The notes under the pieces are model-generated. The model was not told the DNA's origin, made no database searches, and saw only the letters and a program-made list of their open reading frames with translations. A stretch of DNA of 64,000 bases from Calditrichia bacterium. Lineage in GTDB: Bacteria; Calditrichota; Calditrichia; RBG-13-44-9; J075. Below are positions 27,102 through 35,728 of the stretch, one piece after another. Positions within the stretch are counted from its first letter, which is position 1; each line of letters opens with the position of its first letter. The stretch lies in NCBI GenBank assembly GCA_028284905.1, contig JANQQU010000062.1:62001-126000 (forward strand), in the 5' to 3' direction. Made by a program: the position numbers and the translations under genes.

Positions 27102-29717
27102 CTACTTGTTTTCCACCTGCTGTAGCCGTTCCTCAAGCGTTTTAACCTTCGTTTCCAATTCCTGTATGGCCTTGATCAATACCGGCACCAATGATGAATA
27201 ATAAATGCCCAGGTTCTCTACCTCGTAGCGGGTGGCCTGGGACTCATCTTCCTCGGAAACTTTGTAGTCATGCGTATTGACAACCTCAGGTAGCACCTGC
27301 AGAACTTCCTGGGCAATCAGTCCCAGTTTGGTATCCTGATCGAAGCCTTCACGCCAGCGAAAACTCACCGGACGAAGCTGTTTAATAGCTTCTAGGCCAT
27401 AGCCTAAATTCTCAATATTACTCTTTAATCGTTCATCGGAGGTGTTGATGGTGCCGTTGGTGGCGTAAATATCATCATAGCGAAAAGTGGCGGTGCCGAT
27501 GTCATAAAGATTATTAGAATCAGGCCGTATATCACCACGTCCCGCAATTTCGTTGGTGCCCCCGTCTTCAAAATATTCCACGCTTTGAAAGCGAACGCGT
27601 CCGTTGACGTGCAGACGGTCTAGAGGCACTAGGGTGCCAATGCCAACATTCCCATTCTTTAGCACCGTCACTGCATTGGCGCGGGCGGTGTTGCTGGTGC
27701 CAATACCGATTTCAAAAATTGGATCATTGATAAGCCAGCCAGTGGCACTGCCTCCCCCAAAATTATAACGCCCCACCGCCATCGAAGCGTAGGATTGTGC
27801 GCGCACGTTAGTCCCAAGCGCCACAGAGAAAATCCCCTGAGCCTCGGCGACAAAACCGGCGGCGAATGAATAGTTTTGTTCGGCCTCGCTACTGTATCCC
27901 AGAGCGGTTGATCCTAAAGCCAGGGCATCGGTATTGTAGCCCATTGCTGTAGAATATTGTCCGTAGGCATTCGTGAAATACCCCGAAGCGAAGGCGTAGA
28001 AGTTGCTGGCTTCGGTAGCTCGGCCCATTGCGGTGGCGCCGTAACCCTGGGCACGAGTGTTATAGCCCGAAGCAAAGGAATAGAGACCAATACTGTCGGA
28101 ATTCCAATAGGTGCTGCTTGCGCCGGTAGAAAGCGAGCCGACTCTGAAAGCATGCTTATGGGGGAGAAACATAAGCTTGTCGCCGGCGCCGAGGGTGTCG
28201 GCGCCGAAGAGCACTCTCCTTGTATCACCGACATGAAAGGCGACCTTAGGAGAGATGCCCACACCAATGCCCACCTGGCCATCGCCGGTAATCGTCATAA
28301 CATCGCCACTGGTACCATTCCAAAAATTGAGGCGATCGTTTTGATTGTTGCTGGCAATATAAGCAGCAATTGACCAGTAATTTCCGGTGTTATTGTTTTG
28401 CATGCGCAACCGGGCATAATCATTGCCGTTTTCATGCAATAGGATTTGCGGATCACTCAGATTGCCGTTGGAAAACACTTCCAGGCTGCCATCGGGGCTA
28501 CTGGTGCCGATGCCAACATCGCCGCTATTGTAATAGACATTTGTACCACTGGTAAACCAGGGACTAAATCCGGCATTGTCTGTGGCAGGCGCCCAGGTGC
28601 TACCATTCCACTTCAGCACTTGGTCGGTCGTTGGTGTTGTTGTGGCAACACTATTCCCCTGAATAGCAGTAACGACTGGGTCCGGATAGTTACCATCCAA
28701 ATCACCCCCGGCGGGACCATCCGGTGGTAGGGTAACCCCCGGCGCAATTTTGTTTTGGGTGACCGCCTCATCGGATATATGGTTAGTGACAATTGCTGAG
28801 TCGGCAATTTTCGTGCTAACTACGGCGCTGTCCGCCAACTGCAATGAATCGATGCCGCCGGGCGTAATATCAATATCGACTGTCGGGCCGTTGGGATTGG
28901 CAATTGTCAACGTATTATCATTGTTTTGAATGCCCTGCACGCCAACACCTCCGCCGGCACCGGCATTAATGATCACGCTATCACCATTGGTGGATATAGT
29001 TGCGCCACCGGCTGCCGTTAATATAACCTCATCGCGAAGGCCATTGACGCTGGTAACCACGGTATTGTCGGCAATCTTTTCAGCGGATATACCACCGTCC
29101 GCCACTGAAATAGTGACATCGCCGGTCTCCCCGCCGCCGGCCAGTCCATCTGCCGCCAGCACGCCGGTAATGTCTCCGGTGCCGACACCAACTGCTGCGA
29201 TAGTCAGTGCATTGCCACTTTCGGTAATCGCAATATTGGCACCGGCGATCAGTTCTACCGCTTCGGTTTTGCCATTAATGCTGCGTACTACCGTGCTATT
29301 GGAAATCTTGGCCGAGGTAATTGCGCTGTCTATAACTGTCCGGGCGTTTAAGCTGTATGCCCCAGCCGTCAGCTCGATGCGCGGTGAAAGTTCCGGATCA
29401 TTGCCGACTGTAATGCCCAGCCAGTAGGGCTGAGCAAAGTCCGCCGTCATGGGGATGACGCTTCCGAGAACGACATTGACAATACCGCTCTCCAATAGAA
29501 CCGATTGGCTTTCCTGCCAAACCACGTTCCCGTTGTCTTCGGCGTCATAGAGCGTAAAAATCATGTTGTAGTTGCCGTCGGCTACTGGAGTGCCATCATT
29601 ATTGGTTAGTAAACCCTGGTAACTCATTTTTTGCGGCATCTGAGCAATTAGAACGAGCGGTGAGGCAATCAATAAAAGTGCCCAGAAAATTATTAAGCTT
29701 GATAGCCGATGTCCCAT
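27102..29717 (-). CDS. Secreted fibre-like protein with YadA-like head repeats and S74 (endosialidase chaperone) domain
   Basis: An 871-aa exported protein. Signal peptide to about residue 25 (LIASPLVLIAQ). The N-terminal part (QGLLTNNDGTPVADGNYNMI) is the beta domain common in FCB surface fibres. Residues ~540-670 carry YadA/Hia-like head repeats of about 14 residues (A-x-G-x-x-T-x-A-x-G), which form trimeric left-handed rolls. At the C-terminus is an S74 intramolecular chaperone: SDERLKSNI with Ser760 and Lys765 at the spacing of the known Ser-Lys cleavage dyad, QEVLQVLPEV, and a final coiled coil (TKVKTLEERLQQVE). Cleavage before Ser760 would release ~112 residues after trimer assembly. 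Phage tail spikes use the same domain, but no phage genes are near. Confidence 0.85.
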   Translation of the reverse strand: MGHRLSSLIIFWALLLIASPLVLIAQMPQKMSYQGLLTNNDGTPVADGNYNMIFTLYDAEDNGNVVWQESQSVLLESGIVNVVLGSVIPMTADFAQPYWLGITVGNDPELSPRIELTAGAYSLNARTVIDSAITSAKISNSTVVRSINGKTEAVELIAGANIAITESGNALTIAAVGVGTGDITGVLAADGLAGGGETGDVTISVADGGISAEKIADNTVVTSVNGLRDEVILTAAGGATISTNGDSVIINAGAGGGVGVQGIQNNDNTLTIANPNGPTVDIDITPGGIDSLQLADSAVVSTKIADSAIVTNHISDEAVTQNKIAPGVTLPPDGPAGGDLDGNYPDPVVTAIQGNSVATTTPTTDQVLKWNGSTWAPATDNAGFSPWFTSGTNVYYNSGDVGIGTSSPDGSLEVFSNGNLSDPQILLHENGNDYARLRMQNNNTGNYWSIAAYIASNNQNDRLNFWNGTSGDVMTITGDGQVGIGVGISPKVAFHVGDTRRVLFGADTLGAGDKLMFLPHKHAFRVGSLSTGASSTYWNSDSIGLYSFASGYNTRAQGYGATAMGRATEASNFYAFASGYFTNAYGQYSTAMGYNTDALALGSTALGYSSEAEQNYSFAAGFVAEAQGIFSVALGTNVRAQSYASMAVGRYNFGGGSATGWLINDPIFEIGIGTSNTARANAVTVLKNGNVGIGTLVPLDRLHVNGRVRFQSVEYFEDGGTNEIAGRGDIRPDSNNLYDIGTATFRYDDIYATNGTINTSDERLKSNIENLGYGLEAIKQLRPVSFRWREGFDQDTKLGLIAQEVLQVLPEVVNTHDYKVSEEDESQATRYEVENLGIYYSSLVPVLIKAIQELETKVKTLEERLQQVENK

Positions 29718-30529
29718 AAATGGTCTCCTTCAGTCATAAATTGAGAATCTTATGTTGTTCGGTAATGGGTTTAATGGTTTAATAAAATAATGTAATGTTG
29801 GCTCTTCTCTGCAAACACATATGATGCGATAGGTACGGCTGAATTATTAAAAGTCCAAAGAGCTCGGGCTTGTATCGTTTTAAAATGGGGTGTCAGGATT
29901 GAGATTTCTTTAATGTGTCATTATGCATATTTATCAAAGCTCATCTGGTTAATGATGTTTTGTGGCTTTCGGTAAGGCCACTTGCTTTAATTCAGCAGGG
30001 TGAAACACCTTAAATTTCACGTCAGTCCCTTTCAAAGTAATAAAAAAAAACCTAATTATGGAAATTTTCTCTGCCAAATGAGATGAAAAAAATCAACCTA
30101 GGTTAAATTTTGTGCGGGACTAAATATTGTATATTTTTTCACTTGCAAAATTGCATGTGAACTCACTTCCGTTAGTCCGACAATTAGGTTCAAGTCCCCA
30201 ACCGGTAACCACTTTAAAAAAAAGCAAAATGAAATATTGATATCTATCGCTTCTTTTTAGCATCAAATACCCTAAATACTTATTGTTCCGATCCTTATCA
30301 ACCTTACGAATATTGATTCTCGCATACTGAGTTGCTTGTCTGAAAAGAAATAGATTCGGGGCAGTTTAGCAAAAAAACAAAGAATACTTTGCCTGACAAT
30401 TGTATTTTGTTTATATGACTATATTACAATACACAATCGAAACATTTAGATTCTCCTTAATTCGATTTATTATCGCCGGGCATGCAGCACCAACTGATAG
30501 ATAAATGCATTAATGAAATTGGATTCAGA
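29718..30529. other. Long intergenic region without a recognisable gene
   Basis: About 810 bp of AT-rich sequence between divergent genes. No open frame here has both an RBS and a plausible protein. A near-perfect 10-bp stem with a 2-nt loop (TCACTTGCAA / TTGCATGTGA, one mismatch) lies at 30139-30160. No tRNA or other structured RNA could be supported. Promoters of both flanking genes should be here. Confidence 0.5.
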
Positions 30530-31804
30530 ATGAAAAACATAGCTTACTACTTATGGCGTTTTCCTGTGTTAAGCGAAACATTTATCCAAAGAGAACTTTC
30601 GGCACTTCAAGAAATGTCTTCATTCTCCGTAAGAGTAATAGCGGATAGACCAGATGCACTTGCCGGCAATGACCCTCAGCTTCAGAAGTTCTCGAAAAAC
30701 ACACACTATTTGCTTCCGGCCAATAAAGCATTGCTTCTGAGACGTGTCGCCGAATACTTTTGCTTAAGACCATGGGCGATCCTCAAATTATTTATTATGC
30801 TGCGTACTCATCGCTATCAATCGACAAAGTCGCTCCGGGAAGATATTCGGATTTTTCTCAAGACAATATATTTAGCTGGGGAACTAAAAGATCGGGATAT
30901 CGACCATCTGCATGCGCCCTGGGCAGACGTTAATTCCTTCGTAGGAATGCTGGCGGCCCGTTTAAACAAAATCACTTTTTCACTGCAGGCGAGAGCGCAC
31001 GAACTTCATCGCCATAGTTCTGCATTTGCTTTGAAAGAGAAGTTTACTGCCGCAAAATTTGTTATAACGAACACCAAATACAACATTCGCCACGTAAAGA
31101 ACTGTTTGCAGGAAAAAGAGTGGAAGAAAATAAATCAAATTTATAATGGCGTTCCGCTGGAAACTTTTCGATCACTCGCTAATAGTTTTCAGGCCATACA
31201 AGAAGAGGCGCCTCTCCAACAACTGCCTGATTCAGTCTTTCGTATCCTGGTAGTTGGACGGCTTATTGAACAAAAAGGACATCATCACATCCTTAACGCT
31301 TGCCGAAAGTTGGCTGACAATGGATTTCAGATTCAGTGTGATATTATCGGTGGTCCGGAATTGCCTTTGTACGAAGATTATTACAAGAACCTGCTACACC
31401 AGCATAAATATCTGGAGCTGGACAACATTGTAAATTTCCATGGCGCACTTTCTTTTCAGAAGGTGATGGAAGCATATGGCAAGAGCGACCTTTTTGTGCT
31501 GCCTTGCGTATTGGCCGATGACGGTAGTCGGGACATAATACCCAATGCGGTCATTGAAGCGATGGCAATGAAGCTGCCGGTGATTTCGACTACGGTGACT
31601 GGTGTGCCGGAGATTGTCGATCACGGGATTAATGGTTTGTTGGTGCCGCCGGCCGATGTGGATGGTCTGGTGAAGGCAATTAGCCAGCTGATCAAAAATG
31701 CGAATTTAAGACAACAGTTCGGTGAGGCAGCGAGAAAAAAAGTCGAGAAGCGTTTCAATATCCAAAATAACATCAAAAGCTACGTGGAAGTATTTGGTCA
31801 GTAG
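30530..31804 (+). CDS. Glycosyltransferase family 4 protein
   Basis: A GT-B-fold enzyme that transfers a sugar from a nucleotide donor, probably to a surface glycan or lipid. The N-terminal acceptor domain begins MKNIAYYLWRFPVLSETFIQ, the usual opening of colanic-acid-type GT4 enzymes. The donor domain has FRILVVGRLIEQKGHHHILN, and near the C-terminus PNAVIEAMAMKLPVISTTVTGVPE with the E-x7-E nucleotide-sugar motif. I use the internal ATG at 30530 (424 aa), because the 16 residues before it do not belong to the fold; a start at 30482 is possible. It is a lone glycosyltransferase, convergent with the phosphopantetheinyl transferase gene. Confidence 0.88.
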   Translation: MKNIAYYLWRFPVLSETFIQRELSALQEMSSFSVRVIADRPDALAGNDPQLQKFSKNTHYLLPANKALLLRRVAEYFCLRPWAILKLFIMLRTHRYQSTKSLREDIRIFLKTIYLAGELKDRDIDHLHAPWADVNSFVGMLAARLNKITFSLQARAHELHRHSSAFALKEKFTAAKFVITNTKYNIRHVKNCLQEKEWKKINQIYNGVPLETFRSLANSFQAIQEEAPLQQLPDSVFRILVVGRLIEQKGHHHILNACRKLADNGFQIQCDIIGGPELPLYEDYYKNLLHQHKYLELDNIVNFHGALSFQKVMEAYGKSDLFVLPCVLADDGSRDIIPNAVIEAMAMKLPVISTTVTGVPEIVDHGINGLLVPPADVDGLVKAISQLIKNANLRQQFGEAARKKVEKRFNIQNNIKSYVEVFGQ

Positions 31805-31825
31805 CGGCAGTGCTATCCGGCCAGG

Positions 31826-32527
31826 TTATTCACTATCTCCAAGGCCAAAAGTATAAACTCGTGCTTTACTTTCAGCCACTGCTACAGCGCCTTTATAGCC
31901 ATCGACTGTCTTGAATTCTTTTAGCATTACTTCTTCCTGAATTTCTTCACACTTCGCAGGTATCCAATCAGCAGAACAAATCTCCGCCGTCGGCAATTGT
32001 ATTGTTTGTGGATCACGCGAAAAACCCTCACCCGTTAGTTTGATGAATGCCTCTTTGCATGTCCAGAATTTATAGAATAATTCAATGCGCTTATCAGGTG
32101 AAGAGTCAAATAGTAACGATAGTTCAGAATCATTGTATACTTTTTCCGCTACGGACTTCATATTGTCCATCGGGCGACACCATTCAATATCAATCCCAAC
32201 TTCATGTATAGAAACTGCTAACGCCGCTAGCTCATGTGAGTGAGAAAGATTGAACTTTAATCCGGAAGCGACATCTGCCAGTGTTGGTTTGCCATGCGCC
32301 CCATATTCAAATGAAATGTTTTCAGGAGGCAGACCCAAATAATTGCCTAAAATTTGCCGTAATCGCCCCCTGCCGATGATGAATTTGCGGCGATCTTTTT
32401 CAAAAACAAATTTAGCAGCCCGCTGTTGCTCATCCGTTGAAAGCAAAGCAGCTAACTGTTGCCCTAAAGCTTCGCTGCAATGGAGCGGGAAAGAATAGAT
32501 GTGAACGTCGGTGGCTTTTAAATTCAT
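31826..32527 (-). CDS. 4'-phosphopantetheinyl transferase, Sfp/AcpT superfamily
   Basis: Transfers phosphopantetheine from CoA to the serine of a carrier protein. The 233 aa match the Sfp-type double-fold enzymes. The magnesium-binding VGIDIEW (about residues 113-119) and FWTCKEAFIKLTGEG (about 155-170, with the catalytic KEA) are intact, as is FNLSHS. Sfp-type enzymes serve NRPS/PKS pathways or replace AcpS. No NRPS, PKS or carrier protein gene lies in the window. It follows the sulfotransferase gene by 34 bp on the same strand, so the two are probably co-transcribed. Confidence 0.9.
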   Translation of the reverse strand: MNLKATDVHIYSFPLHCSEALGQQLAALLSTDEQQRAAKFVFEKDRRKFIIGRGRLRQILGNYLGLPPENISFEYGAHGKPTLADVASGLKFNLSHSHELAALAVSIHEVGIDIEWCRPMDNMKSVAEKVYNDSELSLLFDSSPDKRIELFYKFWTCKEAFIKLTGEGFSRDPQTIQLPTAEICSADWIPAKCEEIQEEVMLKEFKTVDGYKGAVAVAESKARVYTFGLGDSE

Positions 32528-32561
32528 AATTCCAGGACTTTTTTAGCTAATGAGCAGATAC

Positions 32562-33545
32562 TTAGCGATTGTTTTCCGAAAAATATCGGTGGTAATCCGT
32601 ACCTTGAAAGGCAGCCTCTAAGCGGTCATAATTTTCAATGATATCCGGTAGTGTCCGTTTTTCCTGCTGTTTATGGCGGCTGCTAAGTTTCTCCGGATCC
32701 AGCCCAAGGAACAATTGGGTTTCCTTTAGGCTTTCCTCAAAATTATCGAGTAAATCCTCGTAGGCCAGAGTGATGCATCTTTCTTTGTCGATGAGCTGGT
32801 TAAACTTCCGTTTTTCCGCTGCAGACTTTTCAAAAAAATCACTGCATTCCTGTTTTGATAGAACCACTTTTTCAGATGTTTGCCGATTCCCCCAGGTGCT
32901 CAACCCGCTGGCAATTTTAAATGAACATAACACTCTTAATGCATTGCGTCTTGTTAAATGAATAAAATAGACATCACTCCGAAAAAGTAGATTATCTAAC
33001 TCTTTTGTGGTGAAATTTAATACATCGCTATAGAAAAGTTTGAAGCCCACCGCTTTTATGTTCTCGGGAAATCCGCGATAGATATACCGCTTCAGGAAGT
33101 CGGCCGGATGCTGATACCGCCAGGCCAATAACCGTGGAGACACTTGCCCTTCAGGATGGCCATAAATTCGATTAAAGTTAAACACTTCTCCCATACAAAC
33201 GGCCTGACTATGGCTGTGGAGTAGGCCCTTCAGCCAGCTGGAACCAGTTCTCGGAGAACATAAAATTACAAATTTACGGTAGTCCCTGTTCTCGCCTTTC
33301 TTCCATGTATTTAGCTTTGTGCTTTCCTTTTCAATACTTTGGTCAGATGGTGGGAAATTGTTGTAGAAACGATACTTTGCCCGTAGTAATAATTGATTTT
33401 TAGATAGATTCAGGATATCCGGCTCCAGTAAATGGTTTTCTAAAAGATATGCATTGCATTTACTACTATGATGTAACGCATCACAGCTTGATGTGCAGTT
33501 TTCTAAAACAATAAGAGGGGAGTTGTGGGCTAATAGAAAGGCCAA
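32562..33545 (-). CDS. Sulfotransferase-family protein, start uncertain
   Basis: PAPS-dependent sulfotransferase-like protein. The PAPS 5'-phosphosulfate loop SPRTGSSWLKGLLHSH is clear (about residues 93-108 of the longest frame), and IHLTRRNALRVLCSF contains the 3'-phosphate-binding arginine/serine region. No ATG occurs in frame before the loop; the first in-frame ATG would delete it. The frame is open back to a TTG at 33545, giving 327 aa, but the first ~60 residues resemble no family element. A TTG or GTG start, or loss of the original 5' end, are the options. It precedes the phosphopantetheinyl transferase by 34 bp. The acceptor is unknown. Confidence 0.72.
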   Translation of the reverse strand: MAFLLAHNSPLIVLENCTSSCDALHHSSKCNAYLLENHLLEPDILNLSKNQLLLRAKYRFYNNFPPSDQSIEKESTKLNTWKKGENRDYRKFVILCSPRTGSSWLKGLLHSHSQAVCMGEVFNFNRIYGHPEGQVSPRLLAWRYQHPADFLKRYIYRGFPENIKAVGFKLFYSDVLNFTTKELDNLLFRSDVYFIHLTRRNALRVLCSFKIASGLSTWGNRQTSEKVVLSKQECSDFFEKSAAEKRKFNQLIDKERCITLAYEDLLDNFEESLKETQLFLGLDPEKLSSRHKQQEKRTLPDIIENYDRLEAAFQGTDYHRYFSENNR

Positions 33546-33551
33546 GAAGTT

Positions 33552-33580
33552 AATGCCCGAAAGGATTTCCGGGCATTTTT
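33552..33580. terminator. Hairpin between the small membrane protein and the sulfotransferase
   Basis: Perfect 8-bp stem AATGCCCG / CGGGCATT with a 10-nt loop. On the plus strand it is followed by TTTTT, but the gene it would end (33613-34008) is on the minus strand, where the T run is poor. It may be a leaky terminator allowing read-through into the sulfotransferase gene. Confidence 0.5.
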
Positions 33581-33612
33581 AAAATTGAAGGAAAAACATG
33601 GGTCAATGTCGA

Positions 33613-34008
33613 TTATTTTTTTACAAACCAACCGGCAACAGCACCAAGAATAACCCAGCCAATCAGGGAAATAGCACCCCAGCACCAGGCGAGATAATAT
33701 GGAAAGCCAGAAATAGTTAATGGGCTAATAAACATTGGGAAATAACTAATCAATCCCATCCAGAAGCCGAAAGTAGCCCCGCCTTTTGGGCCAGCACCCC
33801 AGGCTTTACGGGTTTTGATAAAAAGCATCGCAGCGAATACAGCAGTCAGAACAAACACCAGCAAAAACCATAATGGGTTTCCATCCTGACGAAAGAGTGA
33901 ATACTTGAGATAGGTATTTCCCATTACCATCCCATGCATGACAAAATTGTACAGCCAAAGAATAAAGCCACCGCCCACACCGATAGTTAAGATCTTATTC
34001 CAGTTCAT
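33613..34008 (-). CDS. Small integral membrane protein of unknown function
   Basis: A 131-aa protein with four hydrophobic segments: ILTIGVGGGFILWLYNFVM, WFLLVFVLTAVFAAMLFI, FGFWMGLISYFPMFISP and a C-terminal AISLIGWVILGAVAGWFV. Histidine and glycine in the first helix and GGATFGFWMGL between helices 2 and 3 look conserved, as in small DUF-type membrane families, but I cannot name one. ATG 34008 has GGAGG 7 nt upstream; a longer frame to 34077 has no RBS. It appears to be a single-gene unit. Confidence 0.7.
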   Translation of the reverse strand: MNWNKILTIGVGGGFILWLYNFVMHGMVMGNTYLKYSLFRQDGNPLWFLLVFVLTAVFAAMLFIKTRKAWGAGPKGGATFGFWMGLISYFPMFISPLTISGFPYYLAWCWGAISLIGWVILGAVAGWFVKK

Positions 34009-34284
34009 AATATACCTCCAATGAAAAAGTGAAATACTTGCCTGCGGCAATAGTGCCCTTGAATTTATGAATGACAAAAGGTATGGATTTTTAACTAATA
34101 ATCAAAAAAGGCTAACCCTAAATTTCTGACAAGGGATAAAATTTTGGTCTGGAGCAAGGGTTTGATTGTATGAAACGCTTTCATTGCAAAAGCGACATTT
34201 GCTTATTTCACCCCAATAGGGAATTGAATAGATTACTGACAATGTATATCTTTAACCGCTATCAATAGACAAGAAGAGGGCGCT

Positions 34285-35712
34285 ATGAGAAATTACCAGC
34301 TAAATATCTGCAAATTGTTTTTCCTTTTATGCATCTTTGTTTCTTCTGTGCATGCGAAGGAAGCCGGAACAACTTTTGGATATGTCGACAATAACGGAGT
34401 GAAACTGCACTATGCGACGATGGGGGAGGGGCCACTCGTTCTTATGTTACATGGTTTTCCGGATTATTGGTATACCTGGCGAGAACAGATGGCTGTTTTA
34501 TCAAAAAACTTTCAAGTAGTCGCGATGGATTTACGTGGATACAACAAGAGCGACAAACCTGCCGGCGTGGAAAATTATGCCATGCGCCATCTTATTGGGG
34601 ATGTTGCAACAGCTATCCAGCATTTCCCTCAGAAAAAAGCAATATTGGTTGGGCACGATTGGGGCGGTGCTATTGCCTGGCAAGTAGCGATGTGGCGTCC
34701 AAATCTTGTCGAAAAACTTGTTGTGTTAAGCACGCCCCATCCGCTGGGGCTTTTTCGGGAGATCAACAATAATCCGGATCAGCAAAAGAACAGTCAATAT
34801 GCCCGGGATTTCCAGGCTGAGGATGCGCATAAGAATTTGTCTGCAGAAGAATTAGCTGAGTGGGTGAAAGATGATGACGCAAGAGAAAAGTACATAGAGG
34901 CCTTTAAACGATCTGATTTTGAGGCAATGTTGAATTACTACAAAGCAAGTTTTCCGCGGCAAAGCAGTAATTCCAATGCAACAGCCTCAGCCGCCCCTCC
35001 AAGGCGTGTTAAAAGTCCAACGCTAGCTATCTTTGGCTTGGAAGATAAAGCCTTGTTGCCGTCTGGTTGGAATAGCACCTGGGATTGGATCGATGCAGAC
35101 TTGACCCTGGTTTCTGTTCCGAAAGCGGGCCATTTTGTTCAGCAAGATGCTGCTGATTTTGTTAGTCAAACTATCGCAGGATGGCTGGAGAACAAAGATG
35201 CTGTTGTGCAATCCGAAAACACTGCAAGATCTCCTTCAGGACTAAACCCAAAGGCACCGCCAGAGACGGCCCAGTTAGCACCACTGGTAGGCACCTGGGA
35301 GGCTGAGCGTTACATTCGGCAGCGAGACGGCAGCTGGTCTTCCCCGGTAAAAGCGGTTTGGCAATGGTACTATATTCTTGATGGACATGCGATTCAGGAC
35401 GATTGGATGTTGCTTGATGACAGCACTGGCGGGCTACAGACGATCGGTACGAACCTGAGAATTTACAATCCAACTAAAAAACATTGGGAAATGACCTGGA
35501 TTGACAAAAGTGCCCGTAGTGTATTGTTCTTCAATGCGACGGAAGTGGATGGTAGATTGATAATGAATGGGAAAAATGCAAAAGAGCAGCAAGTGCGAAA
35601 TACATTCAGCAATATTAGCAGGGAACGCTTCCTGTGGCAGCAGGAGTGGACGATGGATGGTGGAAACAGCTGGTTCGTTGTCGTGAAAATAGAATGCCGG
35701 AGACGGAGTTGA
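34285..35712 (+). CDS. Secreted alpha/beta hydrolase (epoxide-hydrolase-like) with C-terminal DUF1579-like domain
   Basis: A 475-aa exported protein. After a signal peptide (FFLLCIFVSSVHAKEA, to about residue 25) comes an alpha/beta-hydrolase domain (~30-305). HGFPDYWYTW at 56-65 supplies the oxyanion region, Asp125 in VGHDWGGAIAW is the nucleophile as in epoxide hydrolases and dehalogenases, and the His in KAGHFVQQD completes the triad. The C-terminal ~155 residues (LVGTWEAERYIRQRDGSW and on) look like a DUF1579/lipocalin-like domain. Fusion of the two is uncommon. GAAGAGGG lies upstream of ATG 34285. The substrate is unknown; periplasmic detoxification of epoxides or halides is possible. 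Confidence 0.83.
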   Translation: MRNYQLNICKLFFLLCIFVSSVHAKEAGTTFGYVDNNGVKLHYATMGEGPLVLMLHGFPDYWYTWREQMAVLSKNFQVVAMDLRGYNKSDKPAGVENYAMRHLIGDVATAIQHFPQKKAILVGHDWGGAIAWQVAMWRPNLVEKLVVLSTPHPLGLFREINNNPDQQKNSQYARDFQAEDAHKNLSAEELAEWVKDDDAREKYIEAFKRSDFEAMLNYYKASFPRQSSNSNATASAAPPRRVKSPTLAIFGLEDKALLPSGWNSTWDWIDADLTLVSVPKAGHFVQQDAADFVSQTIAGWLENKDAVVQSENTARSPSGLNPKAPPETAQLAPLVGTWEAERYIRQRDGSWSSPVKAVWQWYYILDGHAIQDDWMLLDDSTGGLQTIGTNLRIYNPTKKHWEMTWIDKSARSVLFFNATEVDGRLIMNGKNAKEQQVRNTFSNISRERFLWQQEWTMDGGNSWFVVVKIECRRRS

Positions 35713-35728
35713 TTTATCCGGCATTTTT
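35693..35728. terminator. Terminator overlapping the hydrolase stop codon
   Basis: AATGCCGG (35693-35700) pairs with CCGGCATT (35718-35725), followed by T5. The 5' arm lies within the last codons of the hydrolase gene, and the T run touches the stop of the convergent repeat-protein gene, so the two genes end only 14 bp apart. Confidence 0.7.

Noticed and set aside
27102-29717. Prophage remnant, suggested by the S74 tail-spike-type domain
   Set aside because: The protein has a signal peptide and FCB-type N-terminal domain, and no capsid, terminase, portal or integrase gene is nearby.
30165-30220. tRNA-like stretch with GGTTCAAGTCC followed by ACC in the long intergenic region
   Set aside because: The presumed T-stem does not pair over five bases and no acceptor, D-arm or anticodon arm can be built upstream; it is at most a chance match or a remnant.
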